Source: Streptomyces sp. NA02950 (lineage in GTDB: Bacteria > Actinomycetota > Actinomycetes > Streptomycetales > Streptomycetaceae). Taken from it: a stretch of 64,000 nucleotides of DNA. The translations under genes and the position numbers were made by a program. The notes under the pieces were generated by a model. The model had not been told where the DNA came from. It saw nothing but the letters and a program-made list of their open reading frames with translations, and did no database searches. Within the stretch, counting starts at the first letter, position 1, and each line of letters opens with the position of its first letter. Shown here one piece after another: positions 6,466 to 15,986 of this stretch. Location: NCBI RefSeq assembly GCF_013364155.1, contig NZ_CP054916.1:2972501-3036500 (forward strand). Reading direction: 5' to 3'.

Positions 6466-8838
6466 GTGTCCAAAGCAGCCGAGCAGGAGACGGCGCCGGG
6501 TGGGCCTCCGGAGCCGGAGGCGGGCCCGGCACCGTATCCGGCCGCCGTGTACGACGGTGTGCCCGGCCACCGCGCGACGGCCACGGCGGCGCCCAGCGGT
6601 CTCGCGGGCGGCCGCCCCGCCGCGCCCACCGCGCTGCCCGCCCCGCGCACCGTCCCGGCGGCGGGCCCGGAGCCGTGGCCCGGCGGCCCGGAGCCGCTGG
6701 GGGCACGGGTGTGCCAGGGGCCGGGCGGGGTGCCGGGCACCAACTTCGCGCTGTGGGCGGGCGGTGCGGAGGCCGTCGAACTGTGTCTGTTCGACGAGGA
6801 CGGCGGCGAGAGCCGCTGCCCGCTCTCCGAGCAGACCCACGGCATCTGGCACGGCTTCGTGCCCGGTGTGCTGCCCGGCCGCCGCTACGGCTACCGCGTC
6901 CACGGCCGCTGGGACCCATGGACCGGGGCCCGCTGGAATCCGGCGAAGCTGCTGCTGGATCCCTACGCACGCGCCGTGGACGGCGAGTTCGCGCTCCCCC
7001 CGGAGGTCTACGGACATGTGCGGGACTGGCCGCAGCAGCAGGTGGCCGACACCGTGCGTGACGACCGCGATTCCGCCCCGTACGTCCCCAAGGGGGTGGT
7101 CGTCGGCGACGGGGGCGGCGCCGCGGAGGACCACCGCCCCGGCATCCCCTGGGACGAGTCGGTCGTCTACGAGCTCCATGTGCGCGGCTTCACCATGCGC
7201 CACCCCACCGTGCCGCCCGAGCTGCGCGGCACCTACGCCGGTCTGGCCCACCCCGCGGCCGTCGAGCATCTCACCCGGCTCGGGGTCACCGCGGTCGAGC
7301 TGCTGCCGGTGCACCAGTTCGCCCACGAGGACCATCTGCTCCGCCGGGGTCTGCGCAACCACTGGGGCTACAACACCATCGGCTACTTCGCCCCGCACGC
7401 CGCCTACGCGGCCACCGGCACCCGCGGTCAGCAGGTGGACGAGTTCCGGCGGATGGTGCGCGCCCTGCACGACGCCGGGATCGAGGTGATCCTCGATGTC
7501 GTCTACAACCACACCGCCGAGGCCGGTGAGCTGGGGCCCACCCTCTCGCTGCGCGGTGTCGACAACCGCGGCTACTACCGCCTCCAGCCGGATCCGCGCC
7601 GCTACGCGGATGTCACCGGCTGCGGCAACACCCTGCACGTACTGCGGCCGCAGGTACTGCGGCTGATCACGGATTCGCTGCGCTACTGGGTGACCGAGAT
7701 GGGAGTGGACGGCTTCCGCTTCGACCTGGCCAGCGCGCTGGCCCGCACCGTGCAGGACGTCGACATGCTCGCCCCGTTCCTGTCCTCCGTCGGCCAGGAC
7801 CCGGTGCTGCGCCGGGTCAAGCTGATCGCCGAGCCGTGGGACGTGGGACCGGGGGGCTACCGGGTGGGCGCGTTCCCCCCGCTGTGGGCCGAGTGGAACG
7901 ATCACTACCGGGACGCGGTCCGCGACTTCTGGCGCGGTGCGCTCCCCGATGTCCGCGACCTCGGCTACCGGCTGTCCGGCTCCAGCGACTTATACGGATG
8001 GGGTGGTCGCCGCCCGTACGCCTCGGTCAACTTCATCACCGCCCACGACGGCTTCACCCTGCGCGACCTGGTCTCCTACGAGCGCAAGCACAACGAGGCC
8101 AACGGCGAGGGCAACCGCGACGGCAGCGATGACAACCGCTCCTGGAACTGCGGCGCCGAGGGCGAGACCGACGATCCGGAGGTGTGCGCGCTGCGCCGCC
8201 GCCAGCTGCGCAACCTGCTGTCCACCCTGCTGCTGTCCACCGGGGTGCCCATGCTGGTGGCGGGCGATGAGCTCGGTCGCACCCAGGGCGGCAACAACAA
8301 CGCGTACTGCCAGGACAACACGACCGGATGGGTGGACTGGTCGCTGCTGGAGGACCCCGGCTGGGCGGCACTGACCGAACTGACCGCCCGGCTGGTCCGG
8401 TTGCGCCGCGCCCATCCGGTGCTGCGCCGCCCCGTCTTCTTCACCGGCCGGGCCCGGCCGTCCGACGGGGTGCGCGACCTGGCCTGGTTCACCCCGCGCG
8501 GCACCGAGATGACCGAGGCGGACTGGTACGCGCCGACCACCGCGCTGGGGGTCTACCTCTCCGGCCGCGACCTCCCGCAGCGCGATCCGCGCGGTGGTCC
8601 GGTCAGCGACGACAGCTTCCTCGCCCTGCTGCACGCGGGACCGGAGCCGCTCCCCTTCACCCTGCCCGGCCCGCCGTGGGCCTCGGAGTACGAACTCCTG
8701 CTGGACACCGCGCGCGAGGAGCAGACCGCGCCCCCACGCACCCGCCATCCGGCGGGCGCTCCGCTCGGGCTTCCGGAACGCTCGGTGCTGCTGCTGCGCG
8801 CCCTCCGGACCCCGGACCTACGTCAAAAAACCGAGTGA
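6466..8838 (+). CDS. glgX: Glycogen debranching enzyme GlgX
   Basis: A 790-residue GH13 debranching enzyme (isoamylase type) that cleaves alpha-1,6 branches of glycogen after phosphorylase shortening. After a low-complexity Pro/Ala N-terminus (about 85 residues) comes a CBM48-like domain (GTNFALWAGGAEAVELCLFD). The GH13 barrel carries Asp420 in DGFRFDLAS, Glu456 in IAEPWD and Asp528 in ITAHDGF. The insertion HNEANGEGNRDGSDDNRSWNCG is typical of GlgX. The start is GTG 6466 with GGAGG five bases upstream. Codon 509 (7990-7992) is TTA, so full-length enzyme should need bldA tRNA. The ABC exporter genes follow 34 nt after the stop and may be cotranscribed. Confidence 0.95.
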   Translation: MSKAAEQETAPGGPPEPEAGPAPYPAAVYDGVPGHRATATAAPSGLAGGRPAAPTALPAPRTVPAAGPEPWPGGPEPLGARVCQGPGGVPGTNFALWAGGAEAVELCLFDEDGGESRCPLSEQTHGIWHGFVPGVLPGRRYGYRVHGRWDPWTGARWNPAKLLLDPYARAVDGEFALPPEVYGHVRDWPQQQVADTVRDDRDSAPYVPKGVVVGDGGGAAEDHRPGIPWDESVVYELHVRGFTMRHPTVPPELRGTYAGLAHPAAVEHLTRLGVTAVELLPVHQFAHEDHLLRRGLRNHWGYNTIGYFAPHAAYAATGTRGQQVDEFRRMVRALHDAGIEVILDVVYNHTAEAGELGPTLSLRGVDNRGYYRLQPDPRRYADVTGCGNTLHVLRPQVLRLITDSLRYWVTEMGVDGFRFDLASALARTVQDVDMLAPFLSSVGQDPVLRRVKLIAEPWDVGPGGYRVGAFPPLWAEWNDHYRDAVRDFWRGALPDVRDLGYRLSGSSDLYGWGGRRPYASVNFITAHDGFTLRDLVSYERKHNEANGEGNRDGSDDNRSWNCGAEGETDDPEVCALRRRQLRNLLSTLLLSTGVPMLVAGDELGRTQGGNNNAYCQDNTTGWVDWSLLEDPGWAALTELTARLVRLRRAHPVLRRPVFFTGRARPSDGVRDLAWFTPRGTEMTEADWYAPTTALGVYLSGRDLPQRDPRGGPVSDDSFLALLHAGPEPLPFTLPGPPWASEYELLLDTAREEQTAPPRTRHPAGAPLGLPERSVLLLRALRTPDLRQKTE
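7990..7992 (+). promoter_or_regulatory. TTA (bldA) codon in glgX
   Basis: Codon 509 of glgX, in the Ser-Ser-Asp-Leu-Tyr-Gly segment, is TTA. It is the only TTA noticed in the glycogen genes of the window, so debranching may be the developmentally gated step. Confidence 0.75.
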
Positions 8839-8872
8839 GAGCTGTCAGTGGCGAACCGTAACCTCGGTCCTG

Positions 8873-10711
8873 ATGGCAACCACCAGTGAACGACCCCGGG
8901 CCCAGGAGAGCGGTGCCGCCCCGCGGCGCCGCTCCGCCACGCGCTCGTTGCTGCGGCTGTGGCCGTATGTGCGCCCGGTGCGGGCGCGGCTGTTCACGGC
9001 GGTCCCGGTGGCGATCGTGGCGTCCTGTCTGGGGCTGGCCATTCCGCTGGTCCTGAAGTGGATGGTGGACGGGCCGGTCGCCGACCGCGATCCGGGCGGG
9101 GTGTGGCTGGGCGGCGCCCTGCTGCTGGCGCTCGGGGTGGCCGAGGCGGGGCTGTTCGGGCTCCGGCGCTGGCTGGTGGCGCGGCCGCTGGCGTCCGTCG
9201 AGGCGGCGATGCGCGCCGGGCTGTACCGCCATCTCCAGCGGCTGCCGGTCTCCTTCCACGACCGCTGGGCCTCCGGTCAGCTGCTGTCGCGCGCCACCAC
9301 GGATCTGATGCTGCTGCGGATGTTCCTGGCCTTCCCGCTCACCTTCCTGGTGGTCAACGGGGTCACCGTACTGGCCGGGTTCGCACTGCTGCTGTCGCAG
9401 GAATGGACGCTGGGGCTGGTCCTGGTGGTCCCCGCGGTGCCGCTGGTGATCCTCTGCTCGTACTTCGAGAAGCGCTACGCGACCGTTGCCCGCGCCGTGC
9501 AGGACCAGACCGGCGATCTGACGACGGTGGTCGAGGAGGGGGTGCTCGGTGTCCGGATCGTCAAGGGCTTCGGCCGCCACCGCAGCCAGGCCCGCGCCTT
9601 CCGGGCGCTGTCGGAGGGCGTCCGCTCGACCGAGCTGCGCAAGGCCGGGCTGCTGGCGAGCATCTGGGCGCTGATCATGACGCTGCCGGAGCTGGCGATC
9701 GGCACGGCGCTGGTGCTGGGCACGGTGCAGGTCGCCGACGGCGAGCTGTCGGCGGGCACGCTGGTCGCCTTCCTGTCCACGGCGATGACGCTGCGCTGGC
9801 CGGTGGAGTCGCTCGGCTTCCTGCTCGCGATGAGCCAGGACGCGGCCACCGCGACCGACCGCTACTTCGAGGTGCTGGACGAGGTCCCGGCCGCGGCCGC
9901 CGACCGGCCCGCGCCCGCCGCCGGGCCCGTGCTGCCCCGGCAGCGGGACCGGTCCGGCGGCGGACTGCGCTTCGAGGGCGTGGAGTTCGGCTACGCCGAC
10001 GCGCCCGCGGACGCCCCGCCCGTGCTGCGCGGAGTGGATCTGCACATCCGCCCCGGCGAGACCGTGGCACTGGTCGGCGCCACCGGTTCCGGCAAGACCA
10101 CGCTGACCGCCCTCGTCCCCCGGCTCCAGGAGCCCACCCGCGGCCGGATCACCCTCGACGGCCGGGACATCACCGCCCTCCCCCGCGAGGAGCTGCGCGC
10201 GCTGGTGGCCGTCGCCTTCGAGGAGCCCACCCTGTTCTCCGCGACGGCCGGGGAGAACGTGCTGATGGGCGCGGACGGCGCGGAGCGGGCCGATCTGCTG
10301 CGCGCCCTGGAGGTGGCCCAGGCCGGCTTCGTGCACTCCCTGCCGGAGGGCGACCGGACCCAGGTCGGCGAGCAGGGGCTGAGCCTGTCCGGCGGACAGC
10401 GGCAGCGGCTCGCGCTGGCCCGCGCGGTGGTCGGCCGCCCGCGCTTCCTGGTGCTGGACGATCCGCTGTCCGCTCTGGACGTGCACACCGAGGCGCTGGT
10501 GGAGGCCGCGCTGCGGCAGGTGCTGGCCACCACGACGGCGCTCGTCGTCGCCCACCGCCCCTCCACCGTGCTGCTCGCCGACCGGGTCGCCCTGCTCTCC
10601 GGGGGCCGGATCGCCGCCGTCGGCACCCATCAGCAACTGCTGCGTGACAGCGCCGAGTACCGGTCGCTGATGTCCGGAGACGAGGGTGAGGAGGGGGAGG
10701 AGGACCGATGA
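8873..10711 (+). CDS. ABC exporter half-transporter, first subunit (degenerate Walker B)
   Basis: A 612-residue fused membrane/ATPase subunit of a type IV exporter. Six membrane helices fill roughly residues 30-320, with ATPase motifs behind: Walker A GATGSGKTT, signature LSLSGGQRQRLALARA, Walker B FLVLDDPLSALD, H-loop AHRPST. The catalytic Glu after Walker B is replaced by Asp, while the signature LSGGQ is canonical. The partner gene shows the reverse pattern, so the two form a heterodimer with one full and one degenerate ATP site. ATG 8873 begins MATTSERP; frames upstream overlap glgX and are not coding. It overlaps the next gene by 4 nt (ATGA at 10708). The cargo is unknown. Confidence 0.9.
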   Translation: MATTSERPRAQESGAAPRRRSATRSLLRLWPYVRPVRARLFTAVPVAIVASCLGLAIPLVLKWMVDGPVADRDPGGVWLGGALLLALGVAEAGLFGLRRWLVARPLASVEAAMRAGLYRHLQRLPVSFHDRWASGQLLSRATTDLMLLRMFLAFPLTFLVVNGVTVLAGFALLLSQEWTLGLVLVVPAVPLVILCSYFEKRYATVARAVQDQTGDLTTVVEEGVLGVRIVKGFGRHRSQARAFRALSEGVRSTELRKAGLLASIWALIMTLPELAIGTALVLGTVQVADGELSAGTLVAFLSTAMTLRWPVESLGFLLAMSQDAATATDRYFEVLDEVPAAAADRPAPAAGPVLPRQRDRSGGGLRFEGVEFGYADAPADAPPVLRGVDLHIRPGETVALVGATGSGKTTLTALVPRLQEPTRGRITLDGRDITALPREELRALVAVAFEEPTLFSATAGENVLMGADGAERADLLRALEVAQAGFVHSLPEGDRTQVGEQGLSLSGGQRQRLALARAVVGRPRFLVLDDPLSALDVHTEALVEAALRQVLATTTALVVAHRPSTVLLADRVALLSGGRIAAVGTHQQLLRDSAEYRSLMSGDEGEEGEEDR

Positions 10712-12597
10712 CCACGACCGCGACGGGCCCGCCGACGGCCGAGGACGACGAGGAGGGCGGTGGCGAACGAGCCGCGCCCGCGGGCGGCGGCGGGGACCGG
10801 CCCGGGGGCGATCCGTTCGACCGCGATGTGCTGCCCGCCCCGAAGGGCGCCTCGTTCGCGCTGCTGCGCTCACTGCTCGCCCCGCACCGCCCCCGTGTCT
10901 GGCTGACCACCGTTCTGCTGCTGCTCCAGCAGGCGGCCGTGCAGGCCGGTCCGCTGCTCGTGGCGTACGCCATCGACCGCGCGGTGCCCGCCTTCCGCGA
11001 CGGCGACCGGGGGCCGCTGCTCGCGGTGGGCGCGGGCTATCTGGGCTGTGCGCTGGCCTCCGGCGCCCTCCAGTACGCGTTCATCCGCTCCTCCGCCCGG
11101 ATCAGCCAGAACGTGCTGCTGGACCTGCGCGGCCGGATCTTCCGCCATGCCCAGGTGCTCAGCGTGGACTTCCACGAGCGCTACACCTCCGGGCGGCTGA
11201 TCTCGCGCGCCACCACCGATGTCGAGTCGCTGCGCGAACTGCTCAACGAGGGTCTCGAGGAGCTGCTCGGCGTCGCGCTGTCGGCCGTCTACATCTCCCT
11301 CACACTGCTGTACCTGGACTGGGGTCTCGGCGGCGCGGCCGTGCTCTCCTTCGGACCGCTGTATCTGCTCATCCGCTCCTTCCAGCGCCGCTCGATGCGG
11401 GTGTACCGCAAGCGGTCGACCGCCATCGCCGCGGTCATCGTGGCGTTCACCGAGACCATGAACGGCATCCGCCCGGTGCAGGCGTTCCGCCGCGAGCGCG
11501 CCAACGACGCCCGCTTCCGCGAGCTCAACCACCGCCATGAGCGGGCCAACGGCGACGCCATCCTGGAGATGGCGCGCTATGTGGTCGGCTCCCGGCTGGT
11601 GGCCAACACGGCGGTGGCCGCGATCGTGCTGTGGGGTGCCTACCGGGTCGCCTCCGGAGGGCTCGCGCTCGGTGTGCTGGCCGCGGCGGCGCTGTATCTG
11701 CGCAGGCTCTACGACCCGATCGACCGGCTGGGGATGTTCCTCAACTCCTATCAGTCGGCGGCCGCTTCGCTGGAGAAGATCGCGGGTCTGCTGGCCCAGC
11801 GGCCCTCCGTCCCCGAGCCCGCCGCCCCCGTGCCGCTGCCGCCGCGCCCGGCGGACGCCCCCGGCCGGGAGGTCGTCTTCGACGCGGTGCGCTTCGCCTA
11901 CCGCACCGGCGGCGAGGTGCTGCCCCGCTTCGGGCTGACCCTGCCCGCCGGGCAGACGGTGGCGGTGGTGGGCGCCACCGGCGCGGGCAAGTCCACCCTG
12001 GCCAAACTGCTCGCCCGGTTCTACGACCCCACCGAGGGGCGGGTGCTGCTGGACGGTGTGGATCTGCGCGCGCTGGCCACCCCCGAGCTGCGCCGCGGGG
12101 TGGTGATGGTGACGCAGGAGGCGTTCCTGTTCTCCGGCACCGTGGCCGACAACATCGCGATCGGCCGCCCGGACGCCACCCGCGCGGAGGTCGAGCGGGC
12201 GGCCGGGGCGATCGGCGCCCATGACTTCATCACCGCCCTGCCCGACGGCTACGACACCGACGTCCGCAAGCGCGGTGGCCGGATTTCGGCGGGCCAGCGT
12301 CAGCTGGTGGCCTTCGCCCGCGCCCTGCTCGCCGATCCGTCGGTGCTCATCCTCGACGAGGCCACCTCCTCCCTCGACATCCCGGGCGAGCGGGCGGTGC
12401 AGCACGCCATGCACACGGTGCTGCGCGGCCGTACCGCCGTGGTCATCGCGCACCGGCTGTCCACCGTGGAGATCGCCGACCGGGTGCTGGTGATGGACGG
12501 CGGCCGGATCGTCGAGGACGGCGCACCGGACGAACTCATCTCCGGCGAGGGCAGATTCGCCGCGCTGCACCAGGCGTGGCGGGACAGTCTCGTATGA
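10708..12597 (+). CDS. ABC exporter half-transporter, second subunit (canonical catalytic site)
   Basis: A 629-residue exporter subunit with a 50-residue Gly/acidic N-terminal tail, six membrane helices (about 60-350) and an ATPase domain. Walker A is GATGAGKST, Walker B is VLILDEATSSLD with the catalytic Glu present, and the H-loop is AHRLST. The signature is ISAGQ in place of LSGGQ. This complements the first subunit: its Walker B pairs with the partner's LSGGQ to make the working site. The 4-nt overlap with the preceding gene indicates translational coupling and equal subunit amounts. Related heterodimers export drugs, lipids or peptides; nothing nearby identifies the substrate. Confidence 0.92.
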   Translation: MTTTATGPPTAEDDEEGGGERAAPAGGGGDRPGGDPFDRDVLPAPKGASFALLRSLLAPHRPRVWLTTVLLLLQQAAVQAGPLLVAYAIDRAVPAFRDGDRGPLLAVGAGYLGCALASGALQYAFIRSSARISQNVLLDLRGRIFRHAQVLSVDFHERYTSGRLISRATTDVESLRELLNEGLEELLGVALSAVYISLTLLYLDWGLGGAAVLSFGPLYLLIRSFQRRSMRVYRKRSTAIAAVIVAFTETMNGIRPVQAFRRERANDARFRELNHRHERANGDAILEMARYVVGSRLVANTAVAAIVLWGAYRVASGGLALGVLAAAALYLRRLYDPIDRLGMFLNSYQSAAASLEKIAGLLAQRPSVPEPAAPVPLPPRPADAPGREVVFDAVRFAYRTGGEVLPRFGLTLPAGQTVAVVGATGAGKSTLAKLLARFYDPTEGRVLLDGVDLRALATPELRRGVVMVTQEAFLFSGTVADNIAIGRPDATRAEVERAAGAIGAHDFITALPDGYDTDVRKRGGRISAGQRQLVAFARALLADPSVLILDEATSSLDIPGERAVQHAMHTVLRGRTAVVIAHRLSTVEIADRVLVMDGGRIVEDGAPDELISGEGRFAALHQAWRDSLV

Positions 12598-12713
12598 GCG
12601 CGGTGGACGCGTACGGCGAGCCGGGCACCCCCGACCGTTGCGGCCCCGGAGGTATCCGTGGTGGCGGTGCTGACCGGCACTCCTGGCACGGCGACGCCCC
12701 GGCGCCGTCCGCC

Positions 12714-12749
12714 TGAGCCCGGGCCGGGCCCGGGCCCCGCCGGGGCTCG
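12714..12749. terminator. GC-rich inverted repeat between convergent genes
   Basis: GAGCCC (from 12715) pairs with GGGCTC (ending near 12748) around a GGGCC/GGCCC-rich centre that can itself fold. It sits between the exporter operon and the convergent DinB gene and may end both transcripts. No T-run follows. Confidence 0.35.
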
Positions 12750-12752
12750 TCG

Positions 12753-13307
12753 TCACTCGCCGACGGCGCCGTCGGCCAGCTCCCGTGCCACGTCGAGCTG
12801 CCCGGCATGGCGGGCGTACTCCTGGAGCAGGTGGAAGAGGATCCAGCCCAGCGACGGGGCGTCGGCCTCGGTGGCGAAGCGGCCCCCGGTGCGGGCTCGC
12901 CGCTCCAGCGGTATGCCCGCGACGGCCGCACGTGACCAGACGCACTGTTCCTCGAACCGGGCCCGCACCGTATCGGGCGAGATCTCCTCGGGGACGTGCC
13001 AGCGGTCGTCCGGACCGCGGTCGCCCCACGGGTCGTCCACCGGCTCCCCGAGGAATCCCCAGCGCAGCCAGCGCCGTTCGACATGGGTCAGATGGCACAG
13101 CAGCTCCAGCGGGGTCCATCCGGACGGCAGCCGGCTGGTGCGCAGCTCGCGCTCGGAGAGCCCGTCCAGCTTGTGCGGGATCACCCCCCGGAAGTAGTCG
13201 AGGTAGGCGTGGAGCGTCTGCCCGGGATCGGTGAGGGAGTGCGGGGGTTCGTCGATCGGGTTCACGGGAGGGGTCATGCCGGTGATGTGAGGAGGTGCCC
13301 CTGACAT
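12753..13307 (-). CDS. DinB/DUF664-family protein
   Basis: A 184-residue four-helix-bundle protein of the DinB / mycothiol-S-transferase-like superfamily. Family features: LHAYLDYFRGVIPHKLDGLSERELR near the start, SGWTPLELLCHLTHVERRWLRWGFLGE in the middle, and GWILFHLLQEYARHAGQLDVARELADG at the end. The three His residues (LCHL, WILFH, YARHAGQ) could form the usual divalent-metal site. The substrate is unknown. Start ATG 13307 is preferred because GGGGAGA lies 8 nt upstream; ATG 13277 would be an internal alternative. A second, more diverged family member occurs at 50744-51253. Confidence 0.82.
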   Translation of the reverse strand: MSGAPPHITGMTPPVNPIDEPPHSLTDPGQTLHAYLDYFRGVIPHKLDGLSERELRTSRLPSGWTPLELLCHLTHVERRWLRWGFLGEPVDDPWGDRGPDDRWHVPEEISPDTVRARFEEQCVWSRAAVAGIPLERRARTGGRFATEADAPSLGWILFHLLQEYARHAGQLDVARELADGAVGE

Positions 13308-13607
13308 CCCACCGTCTCCCCAGACGTCCGGAATAACACCAGGTCCTCCGAAATACGGACGCAGCACATGTGTCAACGGACACTTTCCGGTCAATCTTTG
13401 TCGCGACCCTGACAGGTTGAATGGATCGGTGGGACTCTTCCCTCGGCTGAGAGACAGCAGTCCCACCGTCTGTCGCTGTACCGAAGACAGCCACCCCCCA
13501 CAGCACCGACAAGATCTGCTTGTTCTGCCTCGCCCTGCCCGGACGGCGACCCAGCCGCCCGGTCGTCCCGGCCGCGCCATCGCGCGGCCAGCGCAGAAGG
13601 AGTCAGC
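13308..13607. other. Upstream region of first M4 protease
   Basis: No gene. It contains a palindrome CACATGTG near 13365, a block at 13373-13414 that recurs upstream of the second protease, and a 10-bp inverted repeat (CGGTGGGACT at 13427-13436, AGTCCCACCG at 13459-13468) that would fold in the 5' leader. Confidence 0.5.
13427..13468 (+). promoter_or_regulatory. 5' leader hairpin before first M4 protease
   Basis: Perfect 10-bp arms at 13427-13436 and 13459-13468 with a 22-nt loop, about 140 nt before the GTG start. It could stabilise the mRNA or act as an operator. Role inferred only from position. Confidence 0.4.
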
Positions 13608-15932
13608 GTGAGATCACTCCCCCATCGGCAGCTCAGACCCGGTTCCCGCGGACCCGGACGGCATGCCGTCGCGACCGGCGCGCTGGTCGCCGCCGCCGCG
13701 ATGATCGCCGTCGGTGTGCAGACCGGCACCGCGTCCGCCCGCCCGGACGGCTCGGGTTCCGCACCCGCCGCCGGGACCATGTCCGCCAAGGCGGACCCGG
13801 GCGCCCTGCCGGTCAAGCTCTCCCCCGCCCAGCGTGCCGCGCTGCTGCGCGAGGCGGCGGCCGCCACCGGTGCCACCAGCCGGACCCTGGGCCTCGGCGC
13901 CGAGGAGAAGCTGCTCGTCCGGGACGTCATCAAGGACGCCGACGGCACCACCCACACCCGCTACGAGCGCACCTACGCCGGACTTCCGGTGCTCGGCGGC
14001 GACCTGGTCATCGACCGGGCGAAGAGCGGTGCGGTGCGGTCGGTGGCCAAGTCCACCAAGGCCCGGGTCAAGGTTCCCACCACGAGCGCCGCCGTCAAGG
14101 CCGCCGGTGCGGAGAAGGCCGCCGTCACGGCGGCGAACGCGCAGGGTTCGCGGAAGACCGAGGCCGACCGCGCCCCGCGCAGGGTGATCTGGGCGGCGCA
14201 GGGCACTCCCGTCCTGGCGTACGAGACCGTGGTCGGGGGCCTCCAGGAGGACGGCACCCCCAACGAGCTCCACGTCATCACCGACGCCACCACCGGCAAG
14301 AAGCTCTACCAGTACCAGGCCGTCCAGAACGGCACCGGCAACAGCCAGTACAGCGGTCAGGTCACCATCGGCACCTCGGGCGGCTCCGGATCGTACAACC
14401 TGACCGACAGCGGCCGCGGCGGCCACAAGACGTACAACCTCAACCGCGGTACCTCGGGCACCGGCACGCTCTTCACCGACGCCGATGACGTGTGGGGCGA
14501 CGGCACCAGCTCCGACGCCGCGACCGCCGGGGTGGACGCGCACTACGGCGCCGCCGAGACCTGGGACTACTACAAGAACGTCCACGGCCGTTCCGGTATC
14601 CGGGGCGACGGGGTCGGGGCGTACTCCCGGGTCCACTACAGCAGCGGCTACGTCAACGCCTTCTGGCAGGACAGCTGCTTCTGCATGACCTACGGCGACG
14701 GCCAGGGCAACGCCAAGCCGCTCACCTCCATCGACGTGGCGGCGCACGAGATGACGCACGGCGTCACCGCGGCCACCGCCAAGCTGGTCTACAGCGGTGA
14801 GTCCGGCGGCCTCAACGAGGGCACGTCCGACATCTTCGCCGCCGCCGTCGAGTTCTACGCCGACAACACCAAGGACCCGGGCGACTACCTGGTCGGCGAG
14901 AAGATCGACATCAACGGCAACGGCACCCCGCTGCGCTACATGGACAAGCCCAGCAAGGACGGGGCCTCCAAGGACAGCTGGTACTCCGGGGTCGGCAATG
15001 TGGACGTGCACTACTCGTCCGGTATCGCCAACCACTTCTTCTACCTGCTGTCCGAGGGCAGCGGGGCCAAGGAGATCAACGGCGTCAAGTACGACAGCCC
15101 CACCTACGACAACGTCCCGGTGACCGGAATAGGCCGGGCCAACGCCGAGAAGGTGTGGTTCAAGGCGCTGTCCCAGCGCATGACCTCCAACACCAACTAC
15201 GCGGGCGCGCGTGACGCCACCCTGTGGGCGGCGGGCGAGCTGTTCGGCCAGGGCAGCGCCCAGTACAACGCGGTGGCCAACGCCTGGGCCGGGGTCAACG
15301 TCGGCACCCGGATCGCCGACGGCGTCTCCGTCACCGGCCCGGGCGACCAGACCAGCATCGTGAACCAGCCGGTCAGCCTCCAGATCAAGGCCACCAGCTC
15401 CAACGCGGGCGCGCTGAGCTACTCCGCCACCGGGCTGCCCGCCGGCCTGTCGATCAACTCCTCGTCCGGTCTGATCTCCGGCACCCCGACCGCCACCGGA
15501 TCCAGCGCGGTGAAGGTCACGGTGACCGACTCCCAGGGCAAGACCGGTACCGCGTCCTTCACCTGGACCGTGAACACCTCCGGCGGTGGCAGCGTCTTCG
15601 AGAACACCACCGACGTCGCCATTCCGGACGCGGGCGCGGCCGTCACCTCGCCCATCGCGGTGAGCCGGGCCGGGAACGCCTCCTCAGGCCTGAAGGTGGC
15701 CGTGGACATCGTGCACAGCTACCGCGGTGACCTGGTGATCGACCTGGTCGCCCCGGACGGCACCGCGTACCGGCTGAAGGACTCCAGCATCTGGGACTCG
15801 GCGGCCGATGTGAAGACCACTTACACGGTCGACGCCTCGTCCGAGGCCGCGTCCGGGACCTGGAAGCTCAAGGTGCAGGACGTGTACGCGCAGGACTCCG
15901 GCTACATCAACAGCTGGAAGCTCACCTTCTGA
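13608..15932 (+). CDS. Secreted M4 thermolysin-like metalloprotease with Ig-like and P-domain tail
   Basis: A 774-residue neutral zinc protease precursor. Order: Sec signal (about 1-43), FTP/PepSY propeptide (about 60-215), M4 catalytic domain, a putative Ig (He_PIG) domain (about 565-655) and a C-terminal proprotein-convertase P-domain (about 660-774). Zinc motif HEMTH has His380, Glu381 and His384, with the third ligand Glu404 in GGLNEGTSD, 20 residues on as in thermolysin. DVHYSSGIANHFFYLLSEGSG carries the active-site His. The start is GTG 13608 after AGAAGGAG. It is the longest of three tandem paralogues and the only one with the extra tail, which probably aids folding or substrate binding. 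Confidence 0.95.
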   Translation: MRSLPHRQLRPGSRGPGRHAVATGALVAAAAMIAVGVQTGTASARPDGSGSAPAAGTMSAKADPGALPVKLSPAQRAALLREAAAATGATSRTLGLGAEEKLLVRDVIKDADGTTHTRYERTYAGLPVLGGDLVIDRAKSGAVRSVAKSTKARVKVPTTSAAVKAAGAEKAAVTAANAQGSRKTEADRAPRRVIWAAQGTPVLAYETVVGGLQEDGTPNELHVITDATTGKKLYQYQAVQNGTGNSQYSGQVTIGTSGGSGSYNLTDSGRGGHKTYNLNRGTSGTGTLFTDADDVWGDGTSSDAATAGVDAHYGAAETWDYYKNVHGRSGIRGDGVGAYSRVHYSSGYVNAFWQDSCFCMTYGDGQGNAKPLTSIDVAAHEMTHGVTAATAKLVYSGESGGLNEGTSDIFAAAVEFYADNTKDPGDYLVGEKIDINGNGTPLRYMDKPSKDGASKDSWYSGVGNVDVHYSSGIANHFFYLLSEGSGAKEINGVKYDSPTYDNVPVTGIGRANAEKVWFKALSQRMTSNTNYAGARDATLWAAGELFGQGSAQYNAVANAWAGVNVGTRIADGVSVTGPGDQTSIVNQPVSLQIKATSSNAGALSYSATGLPAGLSINSSSGLISGTPTATGSSAVKVTVTDSQGKTGTASFTWTVNTSGGGSVFENTTDVAIPDAGAAVTSPIAVSRAGNASSGLKVAVDIVHSYRGDLVIDLVAPDGTAYRLKDSSIWDSAADVKTTYTVDASSEAASGTWKLKVQDVYAQDSGYINSWKLTF

Positions 15933-15986
15933 CGGTGCTTCGGCGCGAGCCGCGACCGATGAGGGTGTGACCCTTCCCACACAGCA

